A stretch of DNA of 64,000 bases, from NCBI GenBank assembly GCA_032622095.1, contig CP136067.1, positions 56,215,899 through 56,279,898 on the forward strand, written 5' to 3'. Both the position numbers and the translations under genes were made by a program. The stretch comes from Siphonodentalium dalli. Taxonomy: Eukaryota; Mollusca; Scaphopoda; Gadilida; Siphonodentaliidae. Positions 48,529 to 60,515 of the stretch are shown in pieces. The notes under the pieces were generated by a model that searched no databases, was not told the origin of the DNA, and saw nothing but the letters and a program-made list of their open reading frames with translations. How positions within the stretch are numbered: position 1 is the first letter of the stretch; the number at the start of each line of letters is the position of its first letter.

Positions 48529-49935
48529 AACAAACAATTAACTTGTTATGCCTTATACGGTAAAAGATAGCCTATTTGCAGTTAGATCATGATAGAGTGA
48601 TATAGTGTGTATCGCTATGTGTCATGACATGTGCCGCGGTTGCTTTAGTTTGTGCGCATTTTTGTGTGAAAATCGGGCACCCTTTTCTCTCATATAGCGA
48701 TAAATCCGGTTACTTGTTAACAAACAATTAAGTTGTTATGGCCTTATACGGTAAAAGACAGCCTATATGCAGTTAGATCATGATAGAGTGATATATTGTG
48801 TTTCACAATGTGTCATGATATGTGCCGCGGTTGCTTTAGTTTGTGCGCATTTATGTGTGAGAATCGGGCACACTTTTCCCGCATATGGCGATAAATTCGG
48901 TTACTTAGTTTTTATGGCCTTTTCGGTAAAATACACCTATTTGCAGTTAGGTCGTGATAGTGTATTGAATTGTGTATCACAATGTGTCATGATAGGTGCC
49001 GCGGTTGCTTTAGTTTGTGCGCATTTATGATTGAGAATCGGGTACCCTTTTCTCGCATATAACGATAAATGCGGTTACTTATTAACCAACAATTAAGTTG
49101 TTATGGCCTTATACAATAAACGGTAGCTTATTTGCATTTAGATCATGATAGAGTGATATATCCCCGAATATATAGCGATAAATGCGGTTACGTATTAACA
49201 AACAATTAAATTGTTATGGCCTTATACGGTAAAAGACAGCCTATTTGCAGTTAGGTCATGATAGAGTGGAGCATTATGTGTCAGAATAGGTCACGATATG
49301 TGCCCGGGTGTTTTACTTTGTGCGCATTTATGTGTGAGAATCGGGTACTCTTTTCCCGTATATGTTGTTATTTATTAACACACAAATGTGAAGTTTGTAT
49401 GGCCTTATACGGAAAAAGGAAGCATATTTGCAGTTAGATCGCGATAGAGTATGATATTATGTATCACAATATGTCATGATAGGTGCCACGGGTGCTTAAT
49501 TTGTGCGCATTTATGTTTGAGAATCGGGTACCTTTTCCCGCATATAGCGATAAATGCGGTTACTTATTCACAATTGTTAAGTTGTTATGGCCTTATACGG
49601 TAAAAGGCAGCCTATTTGCAGTTAGATCACAATAGAGTAGTATATTGTGTATCTTACCAGGCAATGATAGGTGCCCTGGTCTTTTAGTTCGTGCGCATTT
49701 CTGTGTGAAAAACTGATACCATTTGGCGGCATATAGCGACATTAGCACGCAAGTGGTTAAATTTAGATGACCTTATAGGCAAAGTTTCAGTCTAATTTAG
49801 ATTGCGATAGAGTAGTCTATGTTGTTTCAATATAGAACATGAGGGGTGACCTGATTTCTTCCAATTGTGCGCATCTCTGTTTGAGACTCGGGTACCCTAC
49901 CCCCGCATATAGCGATGAATCCGGTTGCTTGTTAC
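48529..49935 (+). repeat. 191-bp satellite array, block 2 right part
   Basis: About seven monomers, increasingly diverged towards the right. The last ones (49560-49930) retain only CGCATATAGCGA, TTATGGCCTTATA and TTGTGCGCATTT-like cores. Progressive decay at an array edge is usual. The last copy stops at GGTTGCTTGTTA, in the same monomer segment where both LINEs inserted. Confidence 0.85.
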
Positions 49936-50029
49936 TACAAAAGCGGCACAAAAGGGGTTAACTGTGTGATTTTTTTAATATTTCAAGGTGAAGTTCATCA
50001 GAATATCGTTTGGAGAATAAATATTTGAA

Positions 50030-50426
50030 ATTTGCATCCATTTCAAGCTAACGTAGGTAACGCGTCGCGGGTACCTATCAAAAATATGTTGAGCTGTTGG
50101 ACTAATCCATACACACCACCCGGACGCCCCATCATCAGCGACGTGGGCTCGGAGTCATACCACATTTCGGAGTTTATTGATTTCTATTTGAAACCAATTG
50201 CTACCCGCCATCCGAGCTATCTAAAAGACACGGAGGACTTCCTCATTAAATTGTCGAAAATTGAAGTTCCATCTTCTGCTTACCTAATTAGTCTCGACGT
50301 GGAATCTATGTATACAAATATTGGAATCGATGCCGGATTAAAGTCAATTAAGAATGCATTTGATTTCCACCATGATCCTCATAGACCTGGAGATGAACTA
50401 CTTCAATTATTAGAACTTTCTCTTAA
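50030..50426 (+). pseudogene. Penelope-like element RT, N-terminal part
   Basis: The open frame reads PGRPIISDVGSESYHISEFI, LKPIATRHPSYLKDTEDFL, LISLDVESMYTNI (RT motif A region) and LLQLLELSL. These are characteristic of Penelope-like retroelement RTs, which are distinct from LINEs and related to telomerase. The start of the element upstream, with the N-terminal domain, is missing or unrecognisable next to the satellite edge. The frame is then interrupted by a TTAA element. Residues after ELSL in the open frame (NPLNPGSPQ...) belong to the insert. Confidence 0.85.
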
Positions 50427-52000
50427 CCCTTTGAACCCTGGCTCCCCACAACGATCGACACCCTGACCCTGGGCTCCCAGTGGTATTTTTTATATTGTGG
50501 CCAGTGTTTAGATGTATGGTGTTGTTTATGTTGAAGTGGTGTGACATTTCTGAAACTTTAGATGTATGTTCCCCATGGACCACTGATTATTTTACGATCT
50601 GGTTACATTGCCACGTGGTCACTCCCTGGTAACGGTTGCTATGCATCTACCCGATATTGAAAGTAAAATACAATTATAGCTTTTACGGTCGTAATTCAGC
50701 CCAAGGAACTTGCGTTTTTGATGCAGTCAACACCCTATTGTGAAATTTGAGATATATCTGGCCAGAAGTCTGATCCTAACTAGTATTTAAGGGTAGCAAC
50801 GGTTACTAAGCAAATACCCCAAATGATCGATTGACACCATTGCCCTGTGAATCCAATTGTATTATGCCCCAATTTAGACATTATTGGCATGCACATGCTG
50901 ATGGTTATGTTCAAATGGTGCTACAGGTCTGAAATTATACAGGTATGTTCCCATGGGCCACTGTGTATATTTTTTAGAACGGAATACTTTGCCACACGAT
51001 CACTCCCTGGTAACGGTTTCTAAGCCACTACCCGGAACTGAAAGTATAATGCAATTATAGCTTATAGCGTCGTATAATTCCGCGCTAAGAAACGGCATTT
51101 TCTATGCAGTCAATACCCTATTGTGAAACTGGAGATACATCAGGTCAGAAGATTGAACCTACATGTTGTTTGTATTTAACGGTATCAATGGTTGCTAAGC
51201 ATATGGCCCAAGTGATCGAATGACACCACTTCCCTGTGCATTCAATGGCATTACGTCCCGTTTTAGACATCGCCTATAGGGCACGGTGATGGTCATGTTC
51301 AAATGGTGCCACGAGTCTTAAACTTTACATAATTGCTCAATAATGCACGATTTGACCAATTGTTTGTAATGTGCACGCGCAAGTAGATCGGACTAGATGG
51401 TATTGTGACCATGCAACCCATGTCCACAGTACTACTCTGGTGCAATGTCAAAACGTGCAGCTGTATAACGCAAATTTATGTACTATGGATATCCTTGATG
51501 TGATTGTATCATTTCACAAAAATCCATACATTTATCATTTTATCCTATGCGCATGCGCGAAACAAATCGACTCACATAAGAAACTGCGTGCGCCTTCCTC
51601 ACATATGACAGAACACTGATTATGTATGCAATACTAATTTAAACCAAAAAGAGTGATCGAAATGGTGTCTTTATACAATCCTGCGAACCGCGCAACAATG
51701 TAGAGCTTTACCCGAATCGCTTCAAATAATGTACGTTTGTTGAATTCTGCGCTGTGCGCATGCGCATGTTTTTCTACCCCAACTAGTCGGCAACAAACTC
51801 ATACACATGCACCATGGCACTGCTGACGTTCCTTGGGATCATTTACATAGATATAAGTGGATATACCAATGGTTATAATATGTATACACATGCTACATAG
51901 GTTTATGATGTCACTGAATGCTGCTGGCCGCTTTTGCGGCCAGTCGGGTGTATGAACGTTTTCTGGCTGGCCGCTTTTGCGGCCAGTCGGGTTCAAAGGG
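50427..52000 (+). mobile_element. 1.57-kb TTAA/CCCTTT element (piggyBac-like MITE) in Penelope
   Basis: TTAA lies at 50423-50426 and 52001-52004. The termini are CCCTTTGAACCCTGGC and, inverted, CCCTTTGAACCCGACTGG, identical over 12 bp. Discounting the insert and one TTAA joins the Penelope codons as LELSL-KGNDFEFNGHY, the expected reading, so the boundaries are exact. The interior has two copies, about 378 bp apart, of a block containing CACTCCCTGGTAACGGTT. The right end carries two hairpins GCTGGCCGCTTTTGCGGCCAG-like at about 51930 and 51965. No transposase frame is visible. Confidence 0.85.
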
Positions 52001-52994
52001 TTAAAGGGAATGACTTTGAATTTAATGGACATTATGCAACATTTTAGATACGAAAACTTTTTACGAAACCAACGGACTCTCACCAGCTTCTTCATCGTAA
52101 ATCTTTCCATCCGCCAAAACTTTTCAATGGATTGATTAAATCTCAAATCATTCGATACCACCGGAACTGCACGAACAGAAGCGACCTAAATCAAGCTTGT
52201 TCAGTGCTGTTCCAGGCTTTACGACCGCGCGGCTACTCTAGTAGATTACTGCGCCAAGTAAAGTCCGAAACTCTCAGATAATTGGAATCGTTACGCCATG
52301 ACCCAACATCGACTGAGCCAACAAGGATACGGCACAACCGGCCGGTGTTTGGTAAAGGTTCAGCCTCATTTTGTCACAAAAAACGATGTTACATCAATAC
52401 AATAGGATATATCAATACTAGTAACACTTTCACCAGCGAACAAACACGCATATCGTATCAAATGCATAGCGAACTTAATTGTGATTCTAAAAATGTAATT
52501 TACTTAATCACATGCAAAAGATGCCGTATACAATATGTTGGACAAACAAAAACCTCTCTCAAAGTTAGAATGTCTAATCATCTTTCCAGTGTTCGCAAAA
52601 AACTCGACATGCAAATTTCCGATCATTTCAACTCATCTAATCATGACATTAAATCCCATTTCAGCTTTCAGCCAATAGAACAGACACCAATTCTAGCCGA
52701 CGAAGACCAAACCGATTCAATACGCCTATAACGCGAAAATCATTGGATGGGCGTACTTAAAACATATCTTCCGTTCGGACTTAACATTGACTACAAAGGT
52801 GTTTCTCGAAATTTCTTGTGCTTTCCTCTGATCTACAATCGTAGAAATGTTGAAATCGCAAACATTTTCAGAAAAAACTTTGAATTATTAAACACTAAAT
52901 TGACCGAGCCTCTCGACAAACGGGTTATTATTGCCTACAAGAAAAATCCCAGTTTGAGAGATATGCTCGTTCGATCTAGACTCAGACCTTGATT
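52001..52994 (+). pseudogene. Penelope-like element: RT remnant and GIY-YIG endonuclease
   Basis: After KGNDFEFNGHY (52005) the sequence jumps to LFTKPTDSHQLLHRKSFHPP and LIKSQIIRYHRNCTNR. The RT segment with the catalytic YADD and its neighbours is therefore deleted, and stops occur near 52043 and 52278. From 52282 the linker and endonuclease are readable: SYQMHSELNCDSKNVIYLIT, CKRC (zinc-binding pair), QYVGQTKTSLKVRMSNHLSS. This is a GIY-YIG nuclease with IYLI and YVG as its paired motifs and Arg/His in the expected places. A TAA at about 52729 (RL*RENHW) breaks the frame before GVLKTYLPFGLN and the C-terminal end at 52992. The element is dead but identifiable. Confidence 0.85.
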
Positions 52995-53165
52995 AACACG
53001 CAGTTCAATTAGCTTTTTAGCAATTTCAACATCATTATCCTTTGTTTGTGCTCAACACAATATTTTATGTCAATTTCCGACACAACCTAACAAAATTTAG
53101 CTAGTTCCATAGAAATAATTACATAAGAAATCGGATAACCGACATGTGCCAGCGCTCTCCACACT
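52995..53165. other. Short unassigned spacer (possible Penelope 3' end)
   Basis: AT-rich. No hammerhead ribozyme core (CTGATGA...GAAA) was seen, although many Penelope-like elements carry one. Confidence 0.35.
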
Positions 53166-53250
53166 TTCCAAATATATATATATATATATATGTATGTGTG
53201 GGGGTGTGTGTGTGTGAGGGTGTATGAGGGTGTGTGTGTGTGTGTGTAAA
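53166..53250. repeat. (TA)n and (TG)n-rich microsatellite
   Basis: TATATATATATATA passes into a GTGTGTGTG run with GAGGGTGT interruptions. The open minus frame across it is His/Thr repeats, not a gene. Confidence 0.9.
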
Positions 53251-54299
53251 TAGAAATAGATGCATATCATTATATCCATACCTTTATTAGGGGAATGAGA
53301 AATATATAAATTGAATATAATTGCTGGGACACATATAGACATGATAATTAAAATCTCTTCTACAAGCTTTTGTAACGCTTGTCACGATTTGCCCCAAGAC
53401 ATTCTACAAAAACATACCCCCATAACTTTCTGCTCACGTTTCTTCCATATCAAATTAGATCTTTGTAATTAATTTTGCCTCAAGAGTGTCTTCGAATATC
53501 TGTCAAAAAACAGACGTGCAATAACTCATGGTATTTTATAACACTAAACACATGTTCAACAATCAAAGGCATAATATACACTTCGTAATTCCGGAGTTGA
53601 TCACGCACACCTATTAATAAAAGATAATCACCAGACATTCATTTGCGAATAATTCCATGAACAGTTGGCATCGTGACAGCGTACCAAACACATATATGGT
53701 CGAATTGTAGCAAGTGTAAGATCTATAACATAATAGCGAAGTCTTGTTTCTCTTGCAATAATTTCGTCTCGAGTGGTGACCAATGTCTTGTCAATGTACG
53801 GAATAAGTACATATATTAGGAGATTATACCTATCAGTTCCAGTAAGTCGAACAGACAGATGTGATGATTCAATCAATCTCGCGAGAGGCTAATATTTGAT
53901 TGTGTAAACAGCAAGTCGCCCGTACTGGACGAGCTAATATCATTTGAGGAGCGGCTGGTCGGCATATGACGACACCAGTTAGAGAAGTGATTGTCTTAAT
54001 GAGCTATTGATGTCATTTGCGCAGACTAACAGGGATAGGGAGAGGACTGAGATGTAAGATATAAATCGATACTGAAAAACGAAGTAATGTATCATAAGCA
54101 AGATTGATGAAAATCTGAGACCTGAAGTATATCCGTTCTGGCATTCTCATTTGGAGTTCATATCAACGGTTTCATATCTCTATATCAACATTAATGTTGC
54201 CGTCTAGACAGCATAGAATGGCAGCCACTCTTTACGTTTATCAACTAGTGTGTGGCACAAGACTAAAATATCTCAATTTCGTAAGCGTCATTATTGCTT
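53251..54299. other. No gene recognised
   Basis: An 82-codon minus frame (53628-53876) has no motif. The rest is unassigned. Confidence 0.35.
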
Positions 54300-54420
54300 C
54301 AATGCCTCAAGATTCAATATTCAAGATTCAATAGCGTTTATTTGATATCAAATTTCATAATAATAATAATGTGAAAACAGGACCCTGCAAAAGTTCAACT
54401 TATCAAGGCACGGCCTTTTA
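54300..54420 (-). mobile_element. Retroposon 3' tail with 15-bp repeats
   Basis: The minus strand reads AAATAAACGCTATTGAATCT followed by TGAATATTGAATCTTGA. Short direct repeats ATTGAATCTTGA at a 3' end are typical of CR1-like retroposon tails. The upstream body (54420 onward) has no readable RT. Confidence 0.35.
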
Positions 54421-55185
54421 TGGTAATATGTTCAGATAACATTTTATCAACGTATATCATGAGGTGCAGTGCTTATGTACAAGAGGTACAGTTGAAATGA
54501 ATACAGGGACTGTGTTGGGATGTGGGGTGGGGTGGGAAGGGGGATGAACATAGTATATAGTCATTTGTCACTTGTTTCAATGGAGTAAAATATTGATTTA
54601 CTTTCAAGTCTCACGCTGTGACCTGTTTTGCCAACATGGACCCATAATCCACACTGGTCTTTGGTAGCCAGTATGGACCATGGGGGCATGTCAGTGTGAT
54701 ATGTGGTATCAATCTTAGTCACCTGTCAATCAATATGTGGTAGGGAAAATGTGCTTTTGTGATGTGCGTTAATAGTTTGTAATGTTTACATGGAGAATTG
54801 GAGATAATATTTATATAGTTTTATTTGATTATAGCACAGCACTAGTTAAGCATTTTACCATATAATTTGCACGAGGATGTGTTGGAATATTTATTGTGAG
54901 TGTTCTCGAAACTGAACTGGATGATATATCTAGAATCAGAGACTAAATCAGAATTGGTAATATTGAGAAATTTATGAAAGCCACATGGCGGTTTGCACTC
55001 CAAAAAACACATAATATTATTCGCTTTTGAATGTTTATCAGTATCGAAATAGGTCGATAAATATCTGAACTACCTTTCTACGAGCATTACTTAACCCAAA
55101 AAGACGCATTGAAGTAATGAAAAATACAACAGTGAATAAGGTGTTTGGGTCCCAAACACAAACCAGCCAGTTGCACGACATGGAA
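54421..55185. other. No gene recognised
   Basis: Includes a G-rich stretch (about 54510-54545). No supported frames. Confidence 0.35.
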
Positions 55186-55903
55186 CAGAAAAGAGCGTTA
55201 CGTGGTAGTCTTTTCCTGATATGGTAGCAATACAGAACGGTTTTGTCTTACTTCCGGCGAAGTAAGTCAAGCGAAAGAGAGAGACAGACAGACAGACTGT
55301 CTTGGTAAAGTGAGAATGTGATTCAGTTGGAGCTGATTGGTTACAATGCTGTACATATAATATTGTTTATGTCATCGCTATGCCCGTCACCGTGGGATGT
55401 CAGACGACCTGACATGGTTTTGATAATAAAGAGCGTTTATATAATTGTGTGTGATTAACCAATATAATTGCGCTGTGTAGCCTGTGTTATGCAAACATAA
55501 TCACATCTTATGTAACACGAACAGGTTCTTGTTTACGTACAACATCGTACGTCTTGACGACAATATAGTTCATTTTCAACAACTAATACAACCAGTATTA
55601 AAAATATTTCGCGCGTAATCAGCGCGTAAATAGTATATTTTCGTCAATACGTATGATGGTATACGTAAACAAGAGCCTGCTCGTGTTACAGAAAACAGTA
55701 ACAAACAACGCTCTTTATGTTTACCATATCCGGATTGTTTACATAACAAAGGGGAAAAGTCGACAATAACATACTGTTTATGCCATATTTCTGATTGGCA
55801 TAAGAACAGTCTGTCTATATCTTATTTTTCCTTCTGTTTGTGGCGGTTTTTGACGGAGGTGAATATTTTAACAGCATACCCACCGCCAACGTCGCCCGTA
55901 TCT
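55186..55903 (-). mobile_element. Diverged TTAA/AGG MITE copies, back to back
   Basis: The right end GCGGTTTTTGACGGAGGTGA ... CACCGCCAACGTCGCCCGTA TCT|TTAA (55904-55907) matches the left terminus of copy A inverted. To its left, 55590 downward, TTTTCAACAACTAATACAAC resembles the other terminus of copy A, with AATAAAGAGCGTT, TGTGTGATTAACCAATATAA and CAGGTTCTTGTTTACG in copy A orientation. Two partial copies in opposite orientation therefore seem joined near 55593. Confidence 0.5.
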
Positions 55904-55907
55904 TTAA

Positions 55908-57265
55908 CAGCATAAGTTTGCCCTAACATCATCAGAGCAATTCAGCAGGACCCAACCGCATCATAGTATATTAGCAGAACCACTTGACCAGGGTGATACA
56001 TGTATATATTTTTTCTAGTCCAAATTGTCTAACTTTGATGTAAAATAGTTGTTATTACATTAAACAAATTCCACCCACCGTCTGTTCGTATTATCCCTAT
56101 GATCATTGTAATCACAGAACACTGTTCAGTTTCTCAATTTATTGATTAGTCACACCAATTCGACATTCCGGTGTGTCAGCAAGCGGAGTACACACCAAGC
56201 AATGATTCCTGATTGTTATGACAATACCTGGGGAATATTTTAATATTCCACAGTTATTGTTAAAATAATCCACAGTCATTGTTTAAATAATGCACAGTTA
56301 TTGTTACCAGTGGGCAATCGGCTGGATATTGTGCAAGGGAGAACAATAGAAAATATGGCGACTGTGGTTTAAATGAAATTAGAACCTCGTCATCGAAATG
56401 TTTACTCTTTAATGATTTCGTGGGTCCGAATCAGCTTCCCCATGTCTGGTCGTTGAAGCATTAGAACTAGAACAATTTTTGTTGTTGTCATTTTGTCGGG
56501 CAGATGTTTGGGAATAACATATCCAAAATCTGCTAAAATCCGCTTTGGGGAAAACTTTCTGGAGTTCTACGAAAAAAAGTCAAATTTATTGTTTTTATTG
56601 TATAATTTGTCGTTCATTGTGGAATATACACTTGAATATAATTGAAATTTAAGTTATAAGCAGAAACATGCAACATAAACAAACTATTATTTTCACGACA
56701 GACATATATTCATTTCGTCTACAATTCGATAGTCAAAATGGTGGATAAAATGACGACCGAAAGTTGTAATTTTTTTAATTTTCGCTGAATTTCACCAAAA
56801 CCATTTATATAAAACAAACTTTTGGTTTAAATTGCCATTTATGTCAACATATACCATTTTAAATTAATGTCTGATAATTGTGATCCATATCATGAGGATT
56901 GGCCCCTCAGTGTCCCCACCAATTCGAAATAGATGTTCTCAAATTTCGAAGAAAAATCAATTATTATTTTAATGCCAAGAATATACTTAATCGAACACAC
57001 CAGTGTACTGACTACTCGTTAGATGTCATATAAAACATGCACAACTAGTGCCAATTTTAGCAGAAATGATGCCATCACTTCCAAAAATAGGGACAAAATG
57101 ACAATCGAAAGTAGTAATATTGGGCAATGTTCTCTAAACTACAGCAGATTGTTTCCATTTAGAAGAAAACCATTGACATAAAATATGGCTAGTTGCACCA
57201 TCGTAAATAATGTCCAATCATAATCTGATACTAATCAACTATGTAACGAGAATTTGACCTTCGGA
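55908..57265. other. No gene recognised; AT-rich DNA
   Basis: GCATTATTTAAAC-like short repeats (TTAAAATAATCCACAGTCAT / TTTAAATAATGCACAGTTAT) occur near 56260-56300. Frames are short and lack motifs. Confidence 0.4.
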
Positions 57266-58640
57266 CCCAAATGGCGACGAAAATTAGTCCAGGCACATTA
57301 GGTTCCACTAGTGCAAAAAATCCGGGAAAGCTGAATTTTTCAGTGATTAATAAGAACATGTTTATGAACAACTTGGCAAAAGTCCCCTAGAATCCGAGTT
57401 GAGCTTTTTGAGATATCATGATTTTTCGTAATGGTACAAATTCTGACGAAATTCCATTAGACCATATGCGAATGCAGTCATATGTAGGCTAATTTATGGA
57501 CTCAATCTTCACACATACCCGTCCATCATGGAGCAGGTATCGATAGATATGCGTAATTGATGCTAGAGCTTCCTAACAGTCGATATTCCATAATTGTGAT
57601 GACATTTATTGGCGAAGAGATCAAAATTTTCCTAACAAAAGAGGGCGAGTAAAGATATTCAGACGACAATGAGCTAAAATATGAACCATTATGATAGAAA
57701 TGTGATTAGTTCAGAACAGGAAAGTGATGAGATATATCGAACCATCACCATCCTTAAGATTTTATAGCCGAAAACATAACACTACCCCCTAAAACGTACG
57801 CCATGGCTTTGAGTGTCTGAAAGGCAAAAATACCACCTAATAATCCTGGCGTTTAACGTAACAATTGTGCAAATGGTGATAATACTATGAAACTAGGCAC
57901 ATAGGTTCCTTATACACTATTTATCATTTTCAGATGTGTAGACATCTCGGCAGGTCCTTCCTTGGCAACGGTTGCTAGGCAACTATCCCAAATCGAAGAA
58001 ATACATATATGACTGATATTATGGCAGTTTTAACATTCTAACCTACTTCATGCAGCATTTTTATGGTGAAAATAATATTAGTTGTTGTTCGAGTGAATCT
58101 GGCTGGAAAATTACCATAGTTCTGACTTACAGGGGTGGTAACTTTTGCTAGGGACATACCCGAAATCGAAAAATGCCGAGCTGACTGATATTATGGTAGT
58201 TTTGACAAACTAATATAAACTGCGTCATTATCAATTTATGGTGAAACAATTGTAATAGTTATTGTGGGTTCGACTTTAAAAATTACTATATACTTCTGTT
58301 AACGGTTGCTAGGGACATACCAGCCATCGAAAAATGCACACATGACTGATATTATGGTAGTTTTAACAAACTAAACTACGTCATGTAACATTTTTATATT
58401 GAAAACTATTATTATAATTGTTGTTAGTGTGAACATGGCAGTAGAGTTGCCACATTCGTTACCTAACGGGGGTGTAATGGTTGCTATGGACATACCCACC
58501 TTTGAAAGCATACCATATGTATGAGTTTCTGGTAATTTAACTGATATAACTGTTTCATAATATGGTATGAGTTTCGGGAAATTTGCATGATATAATTGTT
58601 TCATAATATGCCATATAATGCTTATATTGACAATAATGCA
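57266..58640 (+). repeat. Left arm of a large inverted duplication
   Basis: AGTCCAGGCACATTAGG (57285), CCGGGAAAGCTGA (57331), AAGTCCCCTAGAATCCGAGT (57380), AACACTACCCCCTAAAA (57777) and GGCACATAGGTTCCTTATAC (57896) all recur in inverted order on the right arm. The distal part holds about four monomers, 160-176 bp each, of CGGTTGCTAGG...ATGACTGATATTATGGTAGT. Non-coding. Confidence 0.75.
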
Positions 58641-59029
58641 TAACTAAAGATTGTTGTGTTGTGTACTGATGCATTCTCGTGTGATTCTCGTGTGGCAAAT
58701 TGGTATTGAGCTTTCATTGTTGCTAGGTAACCACCTGCAATTGACAAATCTTCTTTAAACTGACAGACTATTCAGTTAGTTTTATCAGAATCACATTCCT
58801 GTGTGGAGTTTATTATTGTTTCTTCCATCAATCGATTGTTGGAATACATTTTAATGAGACATGTAAAAATATTGACCCACATTTATGTAGATACCACATG
58901 AACCCCCCCCCCCCCCCCCCAATGGAATCAGACATTCGCACTACATTTGACAATGCCATCCATGCAGAACACTCTACCACGGTGTGGTACCAATTGCTAT
59001 ACGGTATGAACTAACTGTGTTTCCTTCCT
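58641..59029. other. Spacer with C17 tract at 58904-58920
   Basis: Includes GTTGCTAGGTAAC (58729) and a long C homopolymer. No gene. Confidence 0.5.
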
Positions 59030-60515
59030 ATCCTTGCCATGACTACATATATGTCAATACATGGTCATGAGTCATTTACAAGTCTATATGAGCGTGGCCT
59101 ATATATTTCAGACTGAGATACCATGAACTACCCTTTGAAACCGGTGACCAATACCCATTTACATGGGCAGCCATGTGCCCATTACCAACTCATAGTTACT
59201 AAGGAACAGCATCCAATGACTTGTCTTAACTACTGTGTCCATGTCATCGAAAGGGGCCTGGACCGATGATATACTATTTAGGGTTGGTTCTATTGATTTG
59301 CCGTATAAACCTGGGTACATGCCATGCGTTCATAACTATAGACACCTGTGTATTTGCACTACATGTGGTGTCCATATGGGTCCATGGCGTATGCGTGGCT
59401 GTGGTTATAACCTAGATAGTCATGTAATTGTACATTCATGGGATGGGTTCATGTCTTCCATATAAATGTCTGGTAATAAGGTCATAACTAAATCAGCATG
59501 GATACATGGGCTGTCCATAGTGGTCCGTCTCATTTTCCTACCCGAATGAGCCTGGGTCCATAGCCAAGCTATGGTGGTGCACACGGCCAATCGATATGGA
59601 CCTCCATCCTATAGGGCGTTGGTCGAATGTCTGAAAACAGACGTACGTATATAGTATGCATTTTGGTCCATGACTTACCCGTAGGCATAGGGTCAACGTG
59701 TCTCCTATATATGTGGATCAGTCCATTGCCTACAAGCATATATGTGAATCTATGAAATGATTAATAACGCCGGTGCCGTAGCTTTTATTTAGGGACCTGT
59801 GTCCATGTCCCACATATATGCACCTGTATCCACTGCATACATCATTATAGTCACCTGTGTATTAGCACTATTTAAACTTTCTTGGGACTTTGGTGTAGAT
59901 ATATCACGTATAAGGGGTGGGTCCATATCCTACATATAGACAGACACCTGCCTATGCCTGGGTACAATGCAATATGGCATACATATATCGGTCTTGGACC
60001 ATGGCCTACACGTATCGGTATGTGTCCATAGCCAACCTACAGTGCCATATGTGTATGGGCTGTTTATAAGCCCCCCATCCTTAACTTTCGTATATGTGGC
60101 ATCGGTCCAATATCTATATATAGGTTGGTCTGTCACAAAACTGTCTCATATGTTCATACCATATATAGGGTCCTGAATCCATGGTGCACTAATGTATTGT
60201 GCATCGGACTTGGTCTATTGTATCTTAGTACATGGTCTATCTGTGGGCACTTGGGTATTTGCACCATGTAACAGTGTCACGGTCATATATACCATACATC
60301 TATGCTTATACGAAGCGGTCTGGTTCATGGACTATACATATCCTACATCCATAGTCTATATGTATGGACATGGGTCCTGTGACTATATATGTGCCTGTGT
60401 TCCTAACCTAACTATTGTAGGCTAGGCCCATGGCTAACATATTGGTGGCTGACCCTACCCTTCATATATAGTAGAGTGGGTCCGTGACTTACATTATACA
60501 ACTAGCTGTGTGAGT
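59030..60515. repeat. Degenerate minisatellite rich in GGTCCATGGCYTACATATAT
   Basis: Short, poorly conserved repeats with motifs such as GGTCCATGGC, CCTACATATA, CACCTGTGTATTTGCACTA and ATATATGGAC recur every 30-70 bp across 1.5 kb. Frames of 60-77 codons are Cys/Tyr/His-rich products of the repeat, not genes. Confidence 0.65.

Noticed and set aside
50030-53165. Hammerhead ribozyme expected beside a Penelope-like element
   Set aside because: No CTGATGA core with a matching GAAA was found by eye on the plus strand near either end.
59235-60425. Cys/Tyr/His-rich short frames suggestive of secreted peptides
   Set aside because: They come from the degenerate TCCATGG/ACATATAT minisatellite, and frames on both strands look alike.
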